DNA of 64,000 nucleotides from Tipula vernalis (lineage: Eukaryota > Arthropoda > Insecta > Diptera > Tipulidae): positions 327,829,106 through 327,893,105 of the forward strand of contig OY282558.1 of NCBI GenBank assembly GCA_958295665.1, in the 5' to 3' direction. This document shows positions 1 to 10,889 of the stretch, in pieces. Both the position numbers and the translations under genes were made by a program. Under the pieces are notes generated by a model. It was not told where the DNA came from. It was given only the letters and a program-made list of their open reading frames with translations, and did no database searches. Numbering within the stretch: the first letter of the stretch is position 1; the number at the start of each line of letters is the position of its first letter.

Positions 1-214
1 GAAAACCCACCTTAACATCACATTCAAACATTCTTTCGCCACATTGGGTCATACATATTTTGAAGTCGAAACCGCGCGGAAAATTTCAACAAATATTAAG
101 CATTGTGACATATAGCTTAAGTTATGCGAAACAGCTAAACAGCAAGTACTAGTTTGTTCTTTAAAAATCCAAACTAATCACTCTAAATAACTCTCTAGAT
201 TAACTATTACAAAC

Positions 215-339
215 CGTAATTGATGTACACGTGTAATAGTCCGGTTTACACAAACAAGTTTGTGTCCTGCATTCCATACTTTGACGACGTTCATTGCATT
301 GCTCGTTTATCTCACAGGAGGAGCCATGTTTTTCCGCCA
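215..339 (-). CDS. EB/EGF-like exon (proximal paralogue)
   Basis: Minus-strand exon of 125 nt. It follows an acceptor (ATTCCAG) and ends at ACG before a GTTTGTAA donor. It starts by completing a codon split with the exon at 410-646 and ends in phase 0. The translation is cysteine-rich with EB-module spacing (CEINEQC, MECRTQTC, LCKPDYYTC), which suggests an extracellular disulfide-stabilised module. If the donor is not used, the frame continues a few residues to a TAA at 200-202. Its length, phase and 26 of 42 residues match the exon at 48784-48908. The product is presumably a secreted or membrane-anchored receptor-like protein; the exact gene is not recognised. The following exon would lie left of the window. 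Confidence 0.7.
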
Positions 340-409
340 CTGGAATATTATTTATAACCCAAAAAATATTATTAAAATAGTAAAATAAAAATTAAAAAAA
401 TAAATTCAC

Positions 410-646
410 CTTCATAACAAATTCCGTTTTTAGGAATAAAATTGGAATCGCACCGGCATTCCTCAGTACAATGAGAATGCTCTACAGTGCTATTACATTG
501 TATGTCAAATGTACAATTATTGTACAAATTTCGTTTTTCAAGGCAATCATCATTATAGAAAATTTTGTTGGAAGGACACACACAGTATCCCTCCTTACAT
601 GTATTATGTAAACAGTTACTGTTGTTTTTGCACGTTTCATTAAGTC
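410..646 (-). CDS. EB/EGF-like exon, upstream of the 215-339 exon
   Basis: Minus-strand exon of 237 nt. The acceptor is TTCATTTAAG and the donor is GAAG followed by GTGAAT. It begins and ends in phase 1, so it joins the exon at 215-339 in frame across a 70-nt intron. It encodes about 79 residues with many cysteines in a repeated pattern (CKNNSNC, CKEGYCVC, NDDCLEK, CTFDIQC, CTEECRC, NGICYE), typical of the EB module family of extracellular proteins. Candidate N-glycosylation sites (NNS, NET, NCT) fit an extracellular location. The upstream exons and signal peptide were not found and may lie to the right, beyond transposon-filled introns. Whether it is still expressed cannot be told from sequence, but the frame is open and the splice sites are good. 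Confidence 0.75.
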
Positions 647-650
647 CTTA

Positions 651-1810
651 AATGAAAAAAAAAAACAATTTATTAAATATTTTATTAAAATTATTTATTT
701 ATCATAATAAGGTTACAAAATTATTAACAATAAACATTGTATGTATACGCATTTATTTACATTTAAAAAAAATAACGGAAAGCTGAAAACTACATACTTA
801 AAAAAATAACTTTAATTTTTAATGCAAGCCTTGCATTATGACGCATGTAACACAAGTTAATATTAAATTGTAAAGTAATGATTGCATTAAAATGAAAAGC
901 AGTATGTGCATTAAAAAATATTTAAAACTATTAAACATTTTAAAGCAACCTGCTCAAATTGAAAAATTATACCAGCATAAAATTCGCTAAAATAAGTGGA
1001 CATAAATGTACATATGAATAATAAATTCATGCACATGTTTTGATTTACTGATATAAAATTCGCTAAATCAAACCAACTAAATGACAAAATTCTGAATTCG
1101 AAAATGTCTATTATGTTAAAGGTAAGCTTTTCAGTTCTTAATTTATAATTTATTACCTTAGGCGTCTACAAATTGAAGTAGCCCGGCAATGGATAGATGA
1201 TTAATGCAGTCAAAAATATTTTATTAATGCAGTCTTTGATGAATTTTAATGCAGTTGATTGACGGTTCTTCTACAACTTGCTTCACATTCTAATGGCATG
1301 TTGCACTGAAATTTAATGTAATTGCTGTATTACAAATTAATGCAAATTGTATTAAATCCTTTTTAATGCAAGCTTTGTATTATTTTGTAATACAGACTTC
1401 CACTGGACCTCTATATAATGCAATTTACATTACATAAGCAATATTTTTTTATATACATATGTACTAAAGAATAAGATCCATAAAAATTGTTGCAGTGTTT
1501 ACAACCTGAAACGCGGCCAATAAATTCGCAAGAATTTTCTTCTTTACAAAATTTTTAATGTACATACTCGTATATGTATGTGGATATTGCACTTGTAATT
1601 CAATAAAGAACAAATAATAGATAGAGAGCTAGAGACAGCCAACATGGAAGAAGCACTTTCTTGTCAATTGATAGCACTTCAAAGTAGGAAACAAAAAGTT
1701 GGCAAATTATATCATATGACCACGTGCACTAAAAAAATTAAGAATTCCCCGTGGCAGACGTTTTCAATAGTAATGAATTTAATATTAATTAAGATGAACT
1801 TAAAAAATAT
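651..1810. other. Non-coding, TTAATGCA-rich stretch
   Basis: No convincing gene. The motif TTAATGCA or its reverse TGCATTAA recurs about ten times between 815 and 1425, with a local palindrome (TGCAAGCCTTGCA). This suggests a decayed repetitive element, but clear ends were not found. The short open frame at 1644-1835 has no recognisable domain. Confidence 0.3.
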
Positions 1811-2161
1811 TGTGACCGTGACCCCTAGGGTGTGATAGAATAAGTTAAATTAATAGCTCAATGTTTTACTGTACTAAAATGGAATTTTCCATGATAAAAT
1901 TGTTCTAAATGTTTCTAGACTATTCTTACTGGAAAAGTCATGAAATTTCTAGAAGTTTGGTTTGTGTATATAAAAAGGCGAGCGAAGTCGAATTGGATTT
2001 TTAGTATTTGGTAAGCGATAGTGTGTGTGAAGCTTAAAATGGAATAAGAAAGTGATTTAGTGCAAAATCAAAAGTAAAAGTGATCATTAAAATTGTGCGA
2101 ATATTAAAATAAAGTGATTTTGTGAATTTTGTAGAAATTGATTTTATTTTTATACTGACAG
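1811..2161 (+). repeat. Possible solo LTR or retroelement promoter
   Basis: The sequence starts TGTGACCGTGACC, carries a good TATA box (TATATAAAAA, 1967-1976), an initiator-like TTAGTATTTGG and an AATAAA at about 2107-2112, and ends ...ACTGACA. The order promoter, poly-A signal and CA end is that of an LTR. No primer binding site, internal region or exact target duplication was found, so the ends are tentative. It could also be a host promoter. Confidence 0.3.
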
Positions 2162-2165
2162 CTAC

Positions 2166-2967
2166 ATGATTATGCTTTGTTGATTTAGAAATAGCTATCA
2201 ATCATTGCTGATCATTGCTTTCCGTCAAAGGCTCTCCTTCCCCGTTTTTATAATACGCGACAAATGGATGTATTGTACAATGCACATTGGTCCTTGAATT
2301 ACAAATTAATAATTTTCAGAAAAGTCACATATAACTATACTTTTATTAGTTGCCACATTTGATTTTCTATATTTTAGGTAAGCTGTTTATTGCTCTGCAA
2401 TACACGAACGTGGGACAGCGTTTCGTAGTTGTTCACACACTTTACCCAAGAAAGGAAATGATGGAAGTGTTTCTGTTTCCAAAGTGCATCGATCTGCTTT
2501 CTGTCACTGTTTGACTCTTATTTCATCCATACCATTTTGTGGTATGGTTTAGAAAAATATGTAAAAAGTGGTGACTCCCTGTGACGATGGTCACCAACAT
2601 GACATTTTTCAGAAAAAGACACAATTCCTTCAACAAAAATTTAATAATAATAGAAATACTAGTATATAAATGAAGTCTATTCCCTTTAATAAGATCCATT
2701 AATCATTAAAATTGGTAAAGTAGTTTTTGAGAACGAGCACTTTGAAAATTTCAGTTTTTAAGAAAATTGAAAAATTTAGAAAACGGCGAACGACCATGTT
2801 CCAAAGAATAGGTAGTAGCGTAGAACAAACAGGTATGAGTTAAATTATTTTATGTAGAGAACATTTTCAGTGATTTTCGTCAAAATAAAATGCGATCGGG
2901 ACAAACGTTGTTGTTTTCGTAAAGAATCGCTAATGTGTGTATTCAAAATACAATATAAACCAAGTCT
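2166..2967. other. Non-coding, nothing recognised
   Basis: AT-rich sequence without a domain, terminal repeat or RNA gene that I can identify. A short open stretch near 2390-2510 was considered but has no recognisable protein motif. Confidence 0.3.
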
Positions 2968-4443
2968 GGGGCGGTATCATGAAATCCGGTACCGGTAGAG
3001 TTTTGACGGAAATCGCCCGATTTTACAAAAAAAAAAACGGTATCATGAACCGCGGTAAATTTCCGTCAAAAACCTTCCGGTAGATATTAGTTGATGGATA
3101 GCTATTTTTCGTTTAAAAAACCGAAAATTTTCAAACCAACAATTACTTAATGATAAAAATAAACTTCAAAATGCTTATTCATTAAAAAAAAACATTATTA
3201 ATTTAATACTTCTAAAATATTAACGAACGTCATTTAGAAAATAACGTAATGACCGATTTTATGAATGAGTTGTATAGAAGTGATGCCCCGTAAACTAAAT
3301 TTATTTAATCAATTAGGCTATAGTCCCTGTTAAGCACATAGAACACAAGTTTGTTTTTCTTTTTTATTATTTTTACAACTCCATAGCAAAATATAAAGCA
3401 ACTTAGAAAAATATAAACTGAACGAAAATTTGCTCAATATTTTACCGACCGGATTTCATGATATGGTTTTGCTAGCGGTCACATTTTATAAACAACCGGC
3501 ATTTCCGACCGGATTTCATGATCCCATCGGAAATGGCGGTTATTTATAAAATATCACCGCTAGCAAAACCGATCGGAAAAGGAACCGTGTCATGAAATCG
3601 AGAAGAATATTGAACAAATTTTCGTTCATTGTTATATTTTTCTAAGTTGCTGAATATTTTAACAAACATGTGTTTCTGTTACGACTGACTTGGGTTAATT
3701 AACTGGTTAATTGGTCCTGAATAGAGACTATAGCCTTAATCGTTAGGTGTCCCTCGTGTCTAATCGACTAAAAAAAATTAGTTTATGTGGTATCTGTTTT
3801 TTTTTATTCATTCCAAATATTCCGGACGTATTATTTTCGTAGTAGATGAAAAGGTAGAATGAATGGAATATTTTTATTTCGTCGTGATTATTCGTCATTA
3901 TGTATTGCCGTATGACATAAATAATTGCTCGTATAAAATTAAAAAATTAATTAAACATAATAATTAATAATAATAATATTAATTAATAATTAATAATAAT
4001 AATAATATTCCATTCCTTCCGTTTGTCGTTTTTCATTACATTCCGTTTGGAATATTCCAAAGTCACGTGACCAATATTCCATTCCTTCTGTTCCTTTCTT
4101 CGGAATGAATAAAAAAAAAACACTCAAAATTGGCCATTAGGTTTTTTCTAAATGACGTTCTTCAATATTTTAGAATATATTAAATTATTCTAATAAATAT
4201 TAATAAAAATTAATGAATTATTTTTTAATGAATAACCATTTTCCAATTTATTTTTATCATTAAGTAATTTTTGGTTTCAAAATTTTGGTTTCTTAAAACG
4301 AAAAATCGCTATTCGTTAACTAAAATCTATCGGATGATTTTTGGCGCAAATTTACCGCGAATGCGGTGTTCATGATACCTTTTTTGTAAAACCGTGCGAT
4401 TTTCGTCAAAATTCCACCAGTATCGGATTTCATGATACCGCCC
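2968..4443. mobile_element. Foldback element with ~290-bp inverted arms
   Basis: The left end reads GGGCGGTATCATGAAATCC and the right end is its reverse complement (GGATTTCATGATACCGCCC). The arms stay alignable for roughly 290 bp on each side (2968-3255 and 4133-4443). The centre (about 3400-3650) is a second palindrome that repeats the GGATTTCATGAT motif. No transposase is encoded, so this is a non-autonomous DNA transposon. The GGGC-type ends resemble the Harbinger-like elements elsewhere in the window, but no exact target duplication is visible. The right arm is interrupted by a smaller element at 3795-4122. Confidence 0.75.
3795..4122. mobile_element. MITE nested in the foldback element
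   Basis: Inverted ends (left GTTTTTTTTTATTCATTCC, right GGAATGAATAAAAAAAAAAC) enclose about 330 bp rich in TTAATAAT repeats and GGAATATTCC motifs. It has no coding capacity and lies within the right arm of the element at 2968-4443. Confidence 0.6.
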
Positions 4444-4588
4444 TTGGTTTCTGTATAGTCAGAAACATTCAGATGTATACGCCTACATATTTAGAGAAAA
4501 ATTTTATCGTAAGTCCCGTTAGAAGTAGATTTGTTTTTTTTTTCTAGGTAAATACGTGAAGGACGGTATCTATACTATAGACATACTA

Positions 4589-5313
4589 CCCTCCCGGCGC
4601 AAAAATGTATACATAAAAAGTATTTCGTTTACGAACAGTTTACGAAAGGTTCTTATTACATCACACTACTACATTTACATTCTCTATACATAGTGCTGTC
4701 AATTATATCTTGCGGCTTTGTTTTATTTTCAATTTTTTTTTGTACAAATTAAATTAAAGTTGTCGTATTGTGAAAATATAAATACATACTTTGATAATTA
4801 TTGTTAGTTTTTTGTGGCATTCAAGAGCAGCACTATATCCATAATATCGTATAAAATCATTATAATGAATATTTTAAAAGGTATTTAAGTAATACTCGAA
4901 GTACTTCATCTATGATTGAAACATTTTATTTCATTTCAGAAAAAGATTAATTAACAAATTTGGCACTTTGAATCTTGTGTTGCGGCTCATTTGAAGAAAA
5001 ATACAAATAAAAGATAAGATTGTTTTAAAAAAATTGTTTTATTCTAATTAAAAGGAGCAATTCGCACTAAACTGTTCGTCAATGTTACGCTTAAGCAGTT
5101 CGTAAACATTACGTTTAAGCGTACACGTTATGAACAGTTTTATACATACTAATACATACACAAGTCTTCGCAAATTTGTTTCACTTCTCATGTGACAAAA
5201 GTACACATTACGTACTATATTCGTACTGTTTTAGTGTAACGTTTACGAACACCTTAGTATAGCAAAGTCTTCGTAAACCGTACGTTTATGATACACCTGG
5301 TCTGGAGGGTATA
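4589..5313. mobile_element. Probable non-autonomous inverted-repeat element
   Basis: The left edge ACCCTCCCGGCGC and the right edge GGTCTGGAGGGT are imperfect inverted repeats. Both sub-terminal regions carry TTTACGAA/TTCGTAAA motifs in opposite orientations. No gene is present. Boundaries are approximate. Confidence 0.4.
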
Positions 5314-5383
5314 TAAGACATCACATCATAAAACATGTGTTTTTTGTTCTATCGGAAGTAATAAAACTTAATTTTATTGTTTC

Positions 5384-5492
5384 TGTTACAGTAGAGCTGA
5401 AAGCATAAATGGTTTATTGGTCATCAGCCGCAACAAATACATTATTCTCACGATTGGGAAAAATTATTAAAATGTCAAATGTTTAGTTTTAT
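5384..5492 (+). repeat. 5' LTR of Copia, left part
   Basis: Begins TGTTACAG directly after the GTTTC target duplication. It matches the 3' LTR (19210-19420) until GTTTTAT, where a 4.6-kb insertion starts. The remainder is at 10090-10195. Confidence 0.88.
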
Positions 5493-6631
5493 CATAGAAT
5501 AACTACTAAAGAAGCATATTTTGTATGAGGGAAATATACCCAAATAAAATAATTTCAAATATTTTAGGTTCTGTTTTTGTGATTTTATGAGACGAGGATA
5601 ATTTCTATATGCCTCTCCTTCTATCATTCATGTTTTAAATAAACAGAACGAAATGTTTTTAAAATAAATGAAATGTTTACGAAATACAAATACTGGAACC
5701 CACACCCCCAAAAACCAACAAAAATGTTTATACATTTTTACAAGCATTTTTGGTTGGTTTTGTCCTAATAATTTTTATCATTTTACCTATGCATATGTAT
5801 TTTGGTTTTGTATAAGTAAAACAAAAAATAAAAAAACAAAATAAAGAGTCGATTCAGCGTGTGTATTTTTTAACCCTTTTGTTAACACGACACATCCTAA
5901 ATTTGATTTTTTTAAAAACTAGAATGAAGTTTTTTTTTTATAATAAATTAAAACGACATTTAAATTATGATATCATATTTATATTATTCGAATTTACCTC
6001 CTTTTATGGAAAACTCGTGATAAAATTGTTCCACTTCCCAATTTGTAAGCGTTGACGAGAAGTAGTTTTATAATCGTGCCAAACAAAGGTTAAATAAGCG
6101 AAATGAAACACATTGAATAAACATGCAACATACACACTGACACAACACTTGTAAATATATAACTTAATTTCGATTTGCATCTTTCGTCCTTTTTTCTTTC
6201 TCTATTTATAAGCAAAACGAAAAAAAATAATAATATGAATGATCCGAATCTGTTTGTTTGGGAAACGTAAAAAATAAATGATCGTAATAAAGTTAGGTTG
6301 ATAATACAATGCCATGTAGTGGGATTGGTTGATAATGCACGTGCACATAAAAATGTAGATGAAAAATTATACTAATGTATTTTATTTTGTGTCACAGAAC
6401 GGTCATTCACCTTTTGTGTTTTGATTATTTTGCTGCTTATGTTTTTGTTGCCTTTTTTCTCCATCTGATGGAGTTTAAATTACGTTTGCGATTTCGCATG
6501 CAATAATTATAATTTTTAGATTGGAGGAAAAATCAAATTGATAAACAAATTTGTTAAATAAAAAAAAAACTAATAATTAGGACAACCAAAAATATGCAAT
6601 AACATATTTGTTTCCAGAGCACGAATTTTGA

Positions 6632-7024
6632 AAAAAAGTAAACTGCAATGAATGTAGTCAAAAATTATTAAAACAAAATGACAACAAAACATCAACGAGT
6701 GAAACATTTATAACAGAAAAAAAATTTAATAAATCGTCAAACTTTGGGTCACTTAAAGCACCGCAGACGGAGTATGGTGAAGTAGCATATGTTTTAGTAG
6801 CTGTATTTGAGCAAATGTTTAGAAAAAACTGTCATTTGCCAAATATCGTAGCAAACATTTCGGAAAAATGTATGAGTATTGTGGCTCGGGATTTTCCAGG
6901 ATTTTTGCCTTTAAAAGATGAAGGGCCTTGTTATGACCATTTTAAAATTTTAATACACTTTTTAATTCTTGTGTTTATTTATTTATTTATTTATTTATTC
7001 TTGACTTATAAATTTTCATATTAG
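6632..7024 (+). CDS. Unrecognised open frame inside the 4.6-kb insertion
   Basis: An open frame of about 130 codons after a TGA at 6629; the first ATG is at 6815. It contains a CNEC motif near the start and a well-formed globular stretch around GEVAYVLVAVFEQMF and FPGFLPLKDEGPCYDHF, then degenerates into low-complexity TTTA repeats after about 6970. The amino-acid composition up to there is far more protein-like than the surrounding AT-rich DNA. It could be an exon of the inserted element or a captured host exon. I do not recognise a family. A second protein-like stretch (about 7124-7210) follows in the same direction. Confidence 0.4.
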   Translation, partial: KKVNCNECSQKLLKQNDNKTSTSETFITEKKFNKSSNFGSLKAPQTEYGEVAYVLVAVFEQMFRKNCHLPNIVANISEKCMSIVARDFPGFLPLKDEGPCYDHFKILIHFLILVFIYLFIYLFLTYKFSY

Positions 7025-8276
7025 TCCTCCGGTACACTCAATTTTAAGCATCAGCTCATCCATAATGGAGTGTACCAAAAAAACATGAATAATTTAAAAA
7101 TAACAAAAAGAAAAAGCAGCTCGTCCAGCCGGTATTATCCCCAATTCTGCAACTTTAACTGCATCTTTGCAAGCAGCATATGGTACCAGATTTTTTGATT
7201 AATATGTAGGTTCACTCGATCCTTCAATATTCTAAATTTAATTGTTTAATTTTTAGATTTTGGCTTCCAAATTAATCACTTGCTGGAATACTGTTTATAT
7301 ATGTAAGATAATATCTCATGGTTTGAGCATTTCCTTGTAAATTATAATTTAGAAAAAAAAAAAAAAAATATTTAAAGAAGTTAATTTTGCCGAGAAATAC
7401 GTCCAAGCGACGTGAAAGGCAAAGCTTACTGTTGATCAGAAAAAATTCAAAATGGTCTTTAGTAAAAGGTAAATTTCAAAAATTAAAAAATAAACCTAGG
7501 CACCAAGCATCTACCCAAACTTCCAAAAAGCTTAGAATTTTAACTGTATAACTAACAATAAAATATTAACTTTTGTTAAAAGAAAACATGTTTAGTTTTA
7601 TTTGTTATTACTTTCGAAATGAGTGTTGGATTTATTTTGTGTTAATTTTAATAAAGAATTATTGCAAAAATAAAATTCGTATTTCCCAGGATTTTCTGCG
7701 AAAAGTTTTGGGTCAATAGAACATCACATTAGCTAGAAACTATCGTGGTAAAATAATTTTTCTTACAAAGTAATCCTAATATTTCAGTGAAACCGATTTT
7801 TTATAATCTTTTTATTACCACGTTAACAGCTAACTTGCCAGCGCAATTTTAAACTAACTTGCACATTACATAAATGGCATTCACTGGGTTAACAAAATCC
7901 ATACAAAAAATATTAAAACGGAAAAAAATTTTGCCCTCCAATACGGATAAAATCTAAAAGAAACAAAAAAGCAGAAGAAATTCATATGTACATATATGTA
8001 TACGAATTGGTTTTTATTCGGTAGTTTTTTAGTTCTTATTTTAGCCGCCTCGAATTTTTTGTTTCTTTTTGTTTCTTAATGGTACTAGTAATTAAGATAA
8101 TTTGGTGTCATCATTGATTGTATTTTTTTGGCAGAGAACGAATTTAAATACTATACAGAATGTATTAATAATCCTTATATTCAAAAATGGACGAATATTC
8201 GTATAACGAAATTGAAAAAACACAAAATACAAAAAATTTTGTATTATGAATATACCTATTCGCAACGTGACGAATT

Positions 8277-9420
8277 TTGAATTTCACTATTCTAAGGCCC
8301 TTTCCGAAAGTTATACTTATTTATTTAGCGATACTAATTTGCCGCCATCTTAAATAAGAATGTAAAATCATCCGAATTGATTTCACATAATTATTTTTTA
8401 TTTTGACTATTTTGTAACTATAAAATAATTTTTTTAATTAAATTTTTTATAAAACTTAATTACTACATAATATCACAATATGTATGCAATGAAATTAACA
8501 GAATTTTGGTTTTCGTTTAAGATTTTTTTTTTGTTAGAACATACTTATTATAAGTTACCTCGCCAACATACTTATTTAAATAAGTAGGTCTAAATAAATA
8601 AGTATAACTTTCGGAAAGGGCCTAAATGTTCTTATTTGAGCTTCGCGTTTTTATTATTTTTAAATACAGTATTTCTTTTTTTCTATTCTTCTATTTCGAT
8701 TTGCATTATAGATCTATTATGAACAAAGAACAAAATTTAAATACTTTACAGAACGAATTAACAATCCACATATTCAAAAATTTTTGTATTATGATTTTAC
8801 TATTTCGCAACATGATGAATTTGGAATTTTTAGATTCATGAATTTCATTATTTGACTTGCCTATTCCTTAACCGATTACCATGAAATTCATCATACTCGG
8901 CCATATTTAAAGTTCTGGCAGTAAAAACAAATTAATATATATTGTACATTAGATCGTTTTGGGAGCGAAGATAAATGAACAGAGTCATTTAACTATCACC
9001 ATGGCCATTTAACCCACCTTACCCCAAAAGATGTACTTACGCACGTAAATATTATAAAAATATAAATGACTAAGATAACGATGGAGTTCGTACTTTTATT
9101 TTAGCTTCACTGCATTCTTCGTACGTTTATTATACTGAATATTCCATCTTTGAAATACAGTGCTTAGGATTTTGAAATTCATGAATCGAAAAATTCCAAA
9201 TTCATCACGTTGCGAATAAGTAAAATCATAATACAAATTTTTTTGGAAAATGTGGATTGTTAATTCATTCTGTAAAGTATTTAAATTTTGGTCTTCGTTC
9301 ATAATACATGTATAATGCAAAACGAAACACAAAAATAGAAAAAACGAAATACTATATTTAAAAAAAATGAAAACGCGAAGCTCAAATAAGAACTTCAGTA
9401 TAATGAAATTCAAAAAATAT
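8277..9420. repeat. Long inverted repeat (arms ~240 bp)
   Basis: The segment 8277-8295 plus 8626-8860 is reverse-complementary to about 9170-9410; both contain CTCAAATAAGAAC and ATGAATTTGGAATTTTT in opposite sense. A further diverged tandem copy of the arm lies at about 8126-8290. The open frames in the arms are palindrome artefacts. The structure can form a large hairpin and probably belongs to the foldback core of the inserted element. Confidence 0.6.
8296..8622. mobile_element. Harbinger-like MITE with TAA duplication
   Basis: Inverted ends GGCCCTTTCCGAAAGTTATA / TATAACTTTCGGAAAGGGCC are flanked by TAA at 8293-8295 and 8623-8625. A 3-bp TWA duplication and GGSC-type ends fit the PIF/Harbinger superfamily. 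It encodes no protein. It interrupts the left arm of a longer inverted repeat. Confidence 0.75.
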
Positions 9421-10089
9421 TCCCGAGTGTTTGTAATGTTTTTAATTTTTATGAAAAGTAGAATACAATACGTGAAGTTTTAAAAAGGAAAAAAACGAAA
9501 ATACATTCACGAAGTTGCAACGGAATATATATTTTTGATCTGTTTTTTGGTTTGGTTTTAATATATGTACATGTATAACCAACACTAAAACAATACATTA
9601 TACGATTTATAAACGATGACATTGAAATCAACTGTTTTCCTCTTTCCTTTCTAGTCTAAAAATATCGGCATGCTACGAGTACATATAATAAAAAAAATAC
9701 ATATTAACCCAAAATCATTGTTTACAAAATATTATTGTGTTTGTTGTTAACTTCCTTTTTTTCGAATTTTTTAAGGCATTAAAATTTTGGTAATGCTTTG
9801 AACATTTTTGTTGTTATTGATCTAGCATTTGCGTTCGATTTTCTGTTTGTTACATATACAAAGAAGAAAGAATGAAATATTAAGCACCGCCTTTCAATTT
9901 TCCATTGTGTTCATTTATAATAATATGGGGATAGGAAACATGAGAAATAGAAAGAGGCAATTACAATTTATATATTCCTTTCATAATATCACAACTAAAC
10001 TCTCCAAACGAAACAGAAATTATTTTTCCTTACATATTTTAGCCATACAAAATCTCTCTCTATTTAAAGTCCTTCCTCAATGGTTTTAT

Positions 10090-10195
10090 AATAAAAAACT
10101 GTTCTCTTCTGTTCTGTACCTCAACCGTGAAACACCTTGTTTTAATTTTCCTGTACGGCTTCTGGGAGAGTATAATTATGTAAATACTTTCAACA
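10090..10195 (+). repeat. 5' LTR of Copia, right part
   Basis: Continues the LTR after the insertion and ends ...TTTCAACA, as in the 3' LTR. One 4-bp indel (ATGT) distinguishes it from the 3' copy. Confidence 0.88.
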
Positions 10196-10209
10196 GGTTA
10201 TGGGCCCAG
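10196..10209 (+). promoter_or_regulatory. Copia primer binding site
   Basis: GGTTATGGGCCCAG directly follows the LTR. It is complementary to an internal (anticodon-arm) part of initiator methionine tRNA, the half-tRNA primer type known for Copia elements. Confidence 0.8.
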
Positions 10210-10374
10210 ACCCACATAAAAGGAAAATATTAATTAATTAAAAAAAAATTGTTTTAAAACAGGTTAAAGGAAACGTGTTGTTTTTTATGTAAATCAAAAG
10301 TGAAGTTTTTTTTTTAGGTTAAAAATAAGTTCTAAAGCAGCATTTTTGGAAAAACGAAGAACAAATAAATTAAA

Positions 10375-10889
10375 ATGGAAAACATTTTGTTGAATTCGAC
10401 GGGAGCATCGTCGTCAAATTTAAAATTGGAAGGGTTGTCAAATTGGTCCACGTGGAAATTCCAAATTAAAATAATTTTGAAAGCGTTGGAAATATATGAC
10501 ATAACGGAGGGTACGGTGGTTAAGCCAGAATCAAAAACAGAAAATGCCGCAGAGACAACAGCATGGTTAAAAAAAGATGCAAAAGCGCAAAGTGTTTTAG
10601 TTACTCGATTATCAAATAAGATTAAGTTACAAGTTATGAACTGCGAAACATCAAACTCAATATGGGAAAAATTACACACATTTTATGAACGAACATCAGA
10701 GACATCGCTTCATTTAGTACAACAAAAATTTTTCTCGATCACATTTCATCCAAGAGACGATATTGCGAGTTTTTTTTGTCTAAAATAGAAGAAAATGTAA
10801 GTCAAATAAAACAATTAGGTGGTGAAATACCGGATAAAATGGTTTTAACAAAAATAGTGACCTCTTTGCCTGGGACAATTAATACATAT
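10375..10889 (+). pseudogene. Copia gag remnant (UBN2-type)
   Basis: ATG at 10375, 180 nt after the primer site. The N-terminal part carries the gag signature LSNWSTWKFQIKIILKA and the later ...SNSIWEKLHTFYERTS region, as in Copia gag (UBN2 family). A frameshift occurs near 10776: the first frame ends at 10788 and the second continues with SKIEENVSQIKQLGGEIP and VTSLPGT. At about 10890 the gag reading jumps straight into integrase sequence, so the CCHC zinc knuckle and the aspartic protease are missing. In an intact element this protein would form the particle; here it is dead. Confidence 0.8.

Larger units (their letters stand above)
5493..10089. mobile_element. 4.6-kb insertion splitting the Copia 5' LTR
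   Basis: The uninterrupted 3' LTR reads TTTAGTTTTATAATAAAA. In the 5' LTR the same site is split, with GTTTTAT present on both sides (5486-5492 and 10083-10089). One further base differs (A against G), so the duplication could be 7 or 8 bp. The ends CATAGAAT... and ...TCAATG, plus an ~8-bp duplication, would suit a hAT-like element, but no hAT protein is recognised. The interior holds an unrecognised open frame (6632-7024), a Harbinger-like MITE (8296-8622) and long inverted repeats (8277-9410). The two ends of the insertion show weak inverted similarity (near 5600 and 9940). Confidence 0.7.

Noticed and set aside
1644..1835. Small open frame starting MEEALSCQL
   Set aside because: No domain, no splice context and no homologue that I recognise; a chance frame is as likely.
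8626..9413. Mirror-image open frames containing FELRVFIIFKYSISFF-type text
   Set aside because: The two frames are the opposite arms of one inverted repeat and have no recognisable function.
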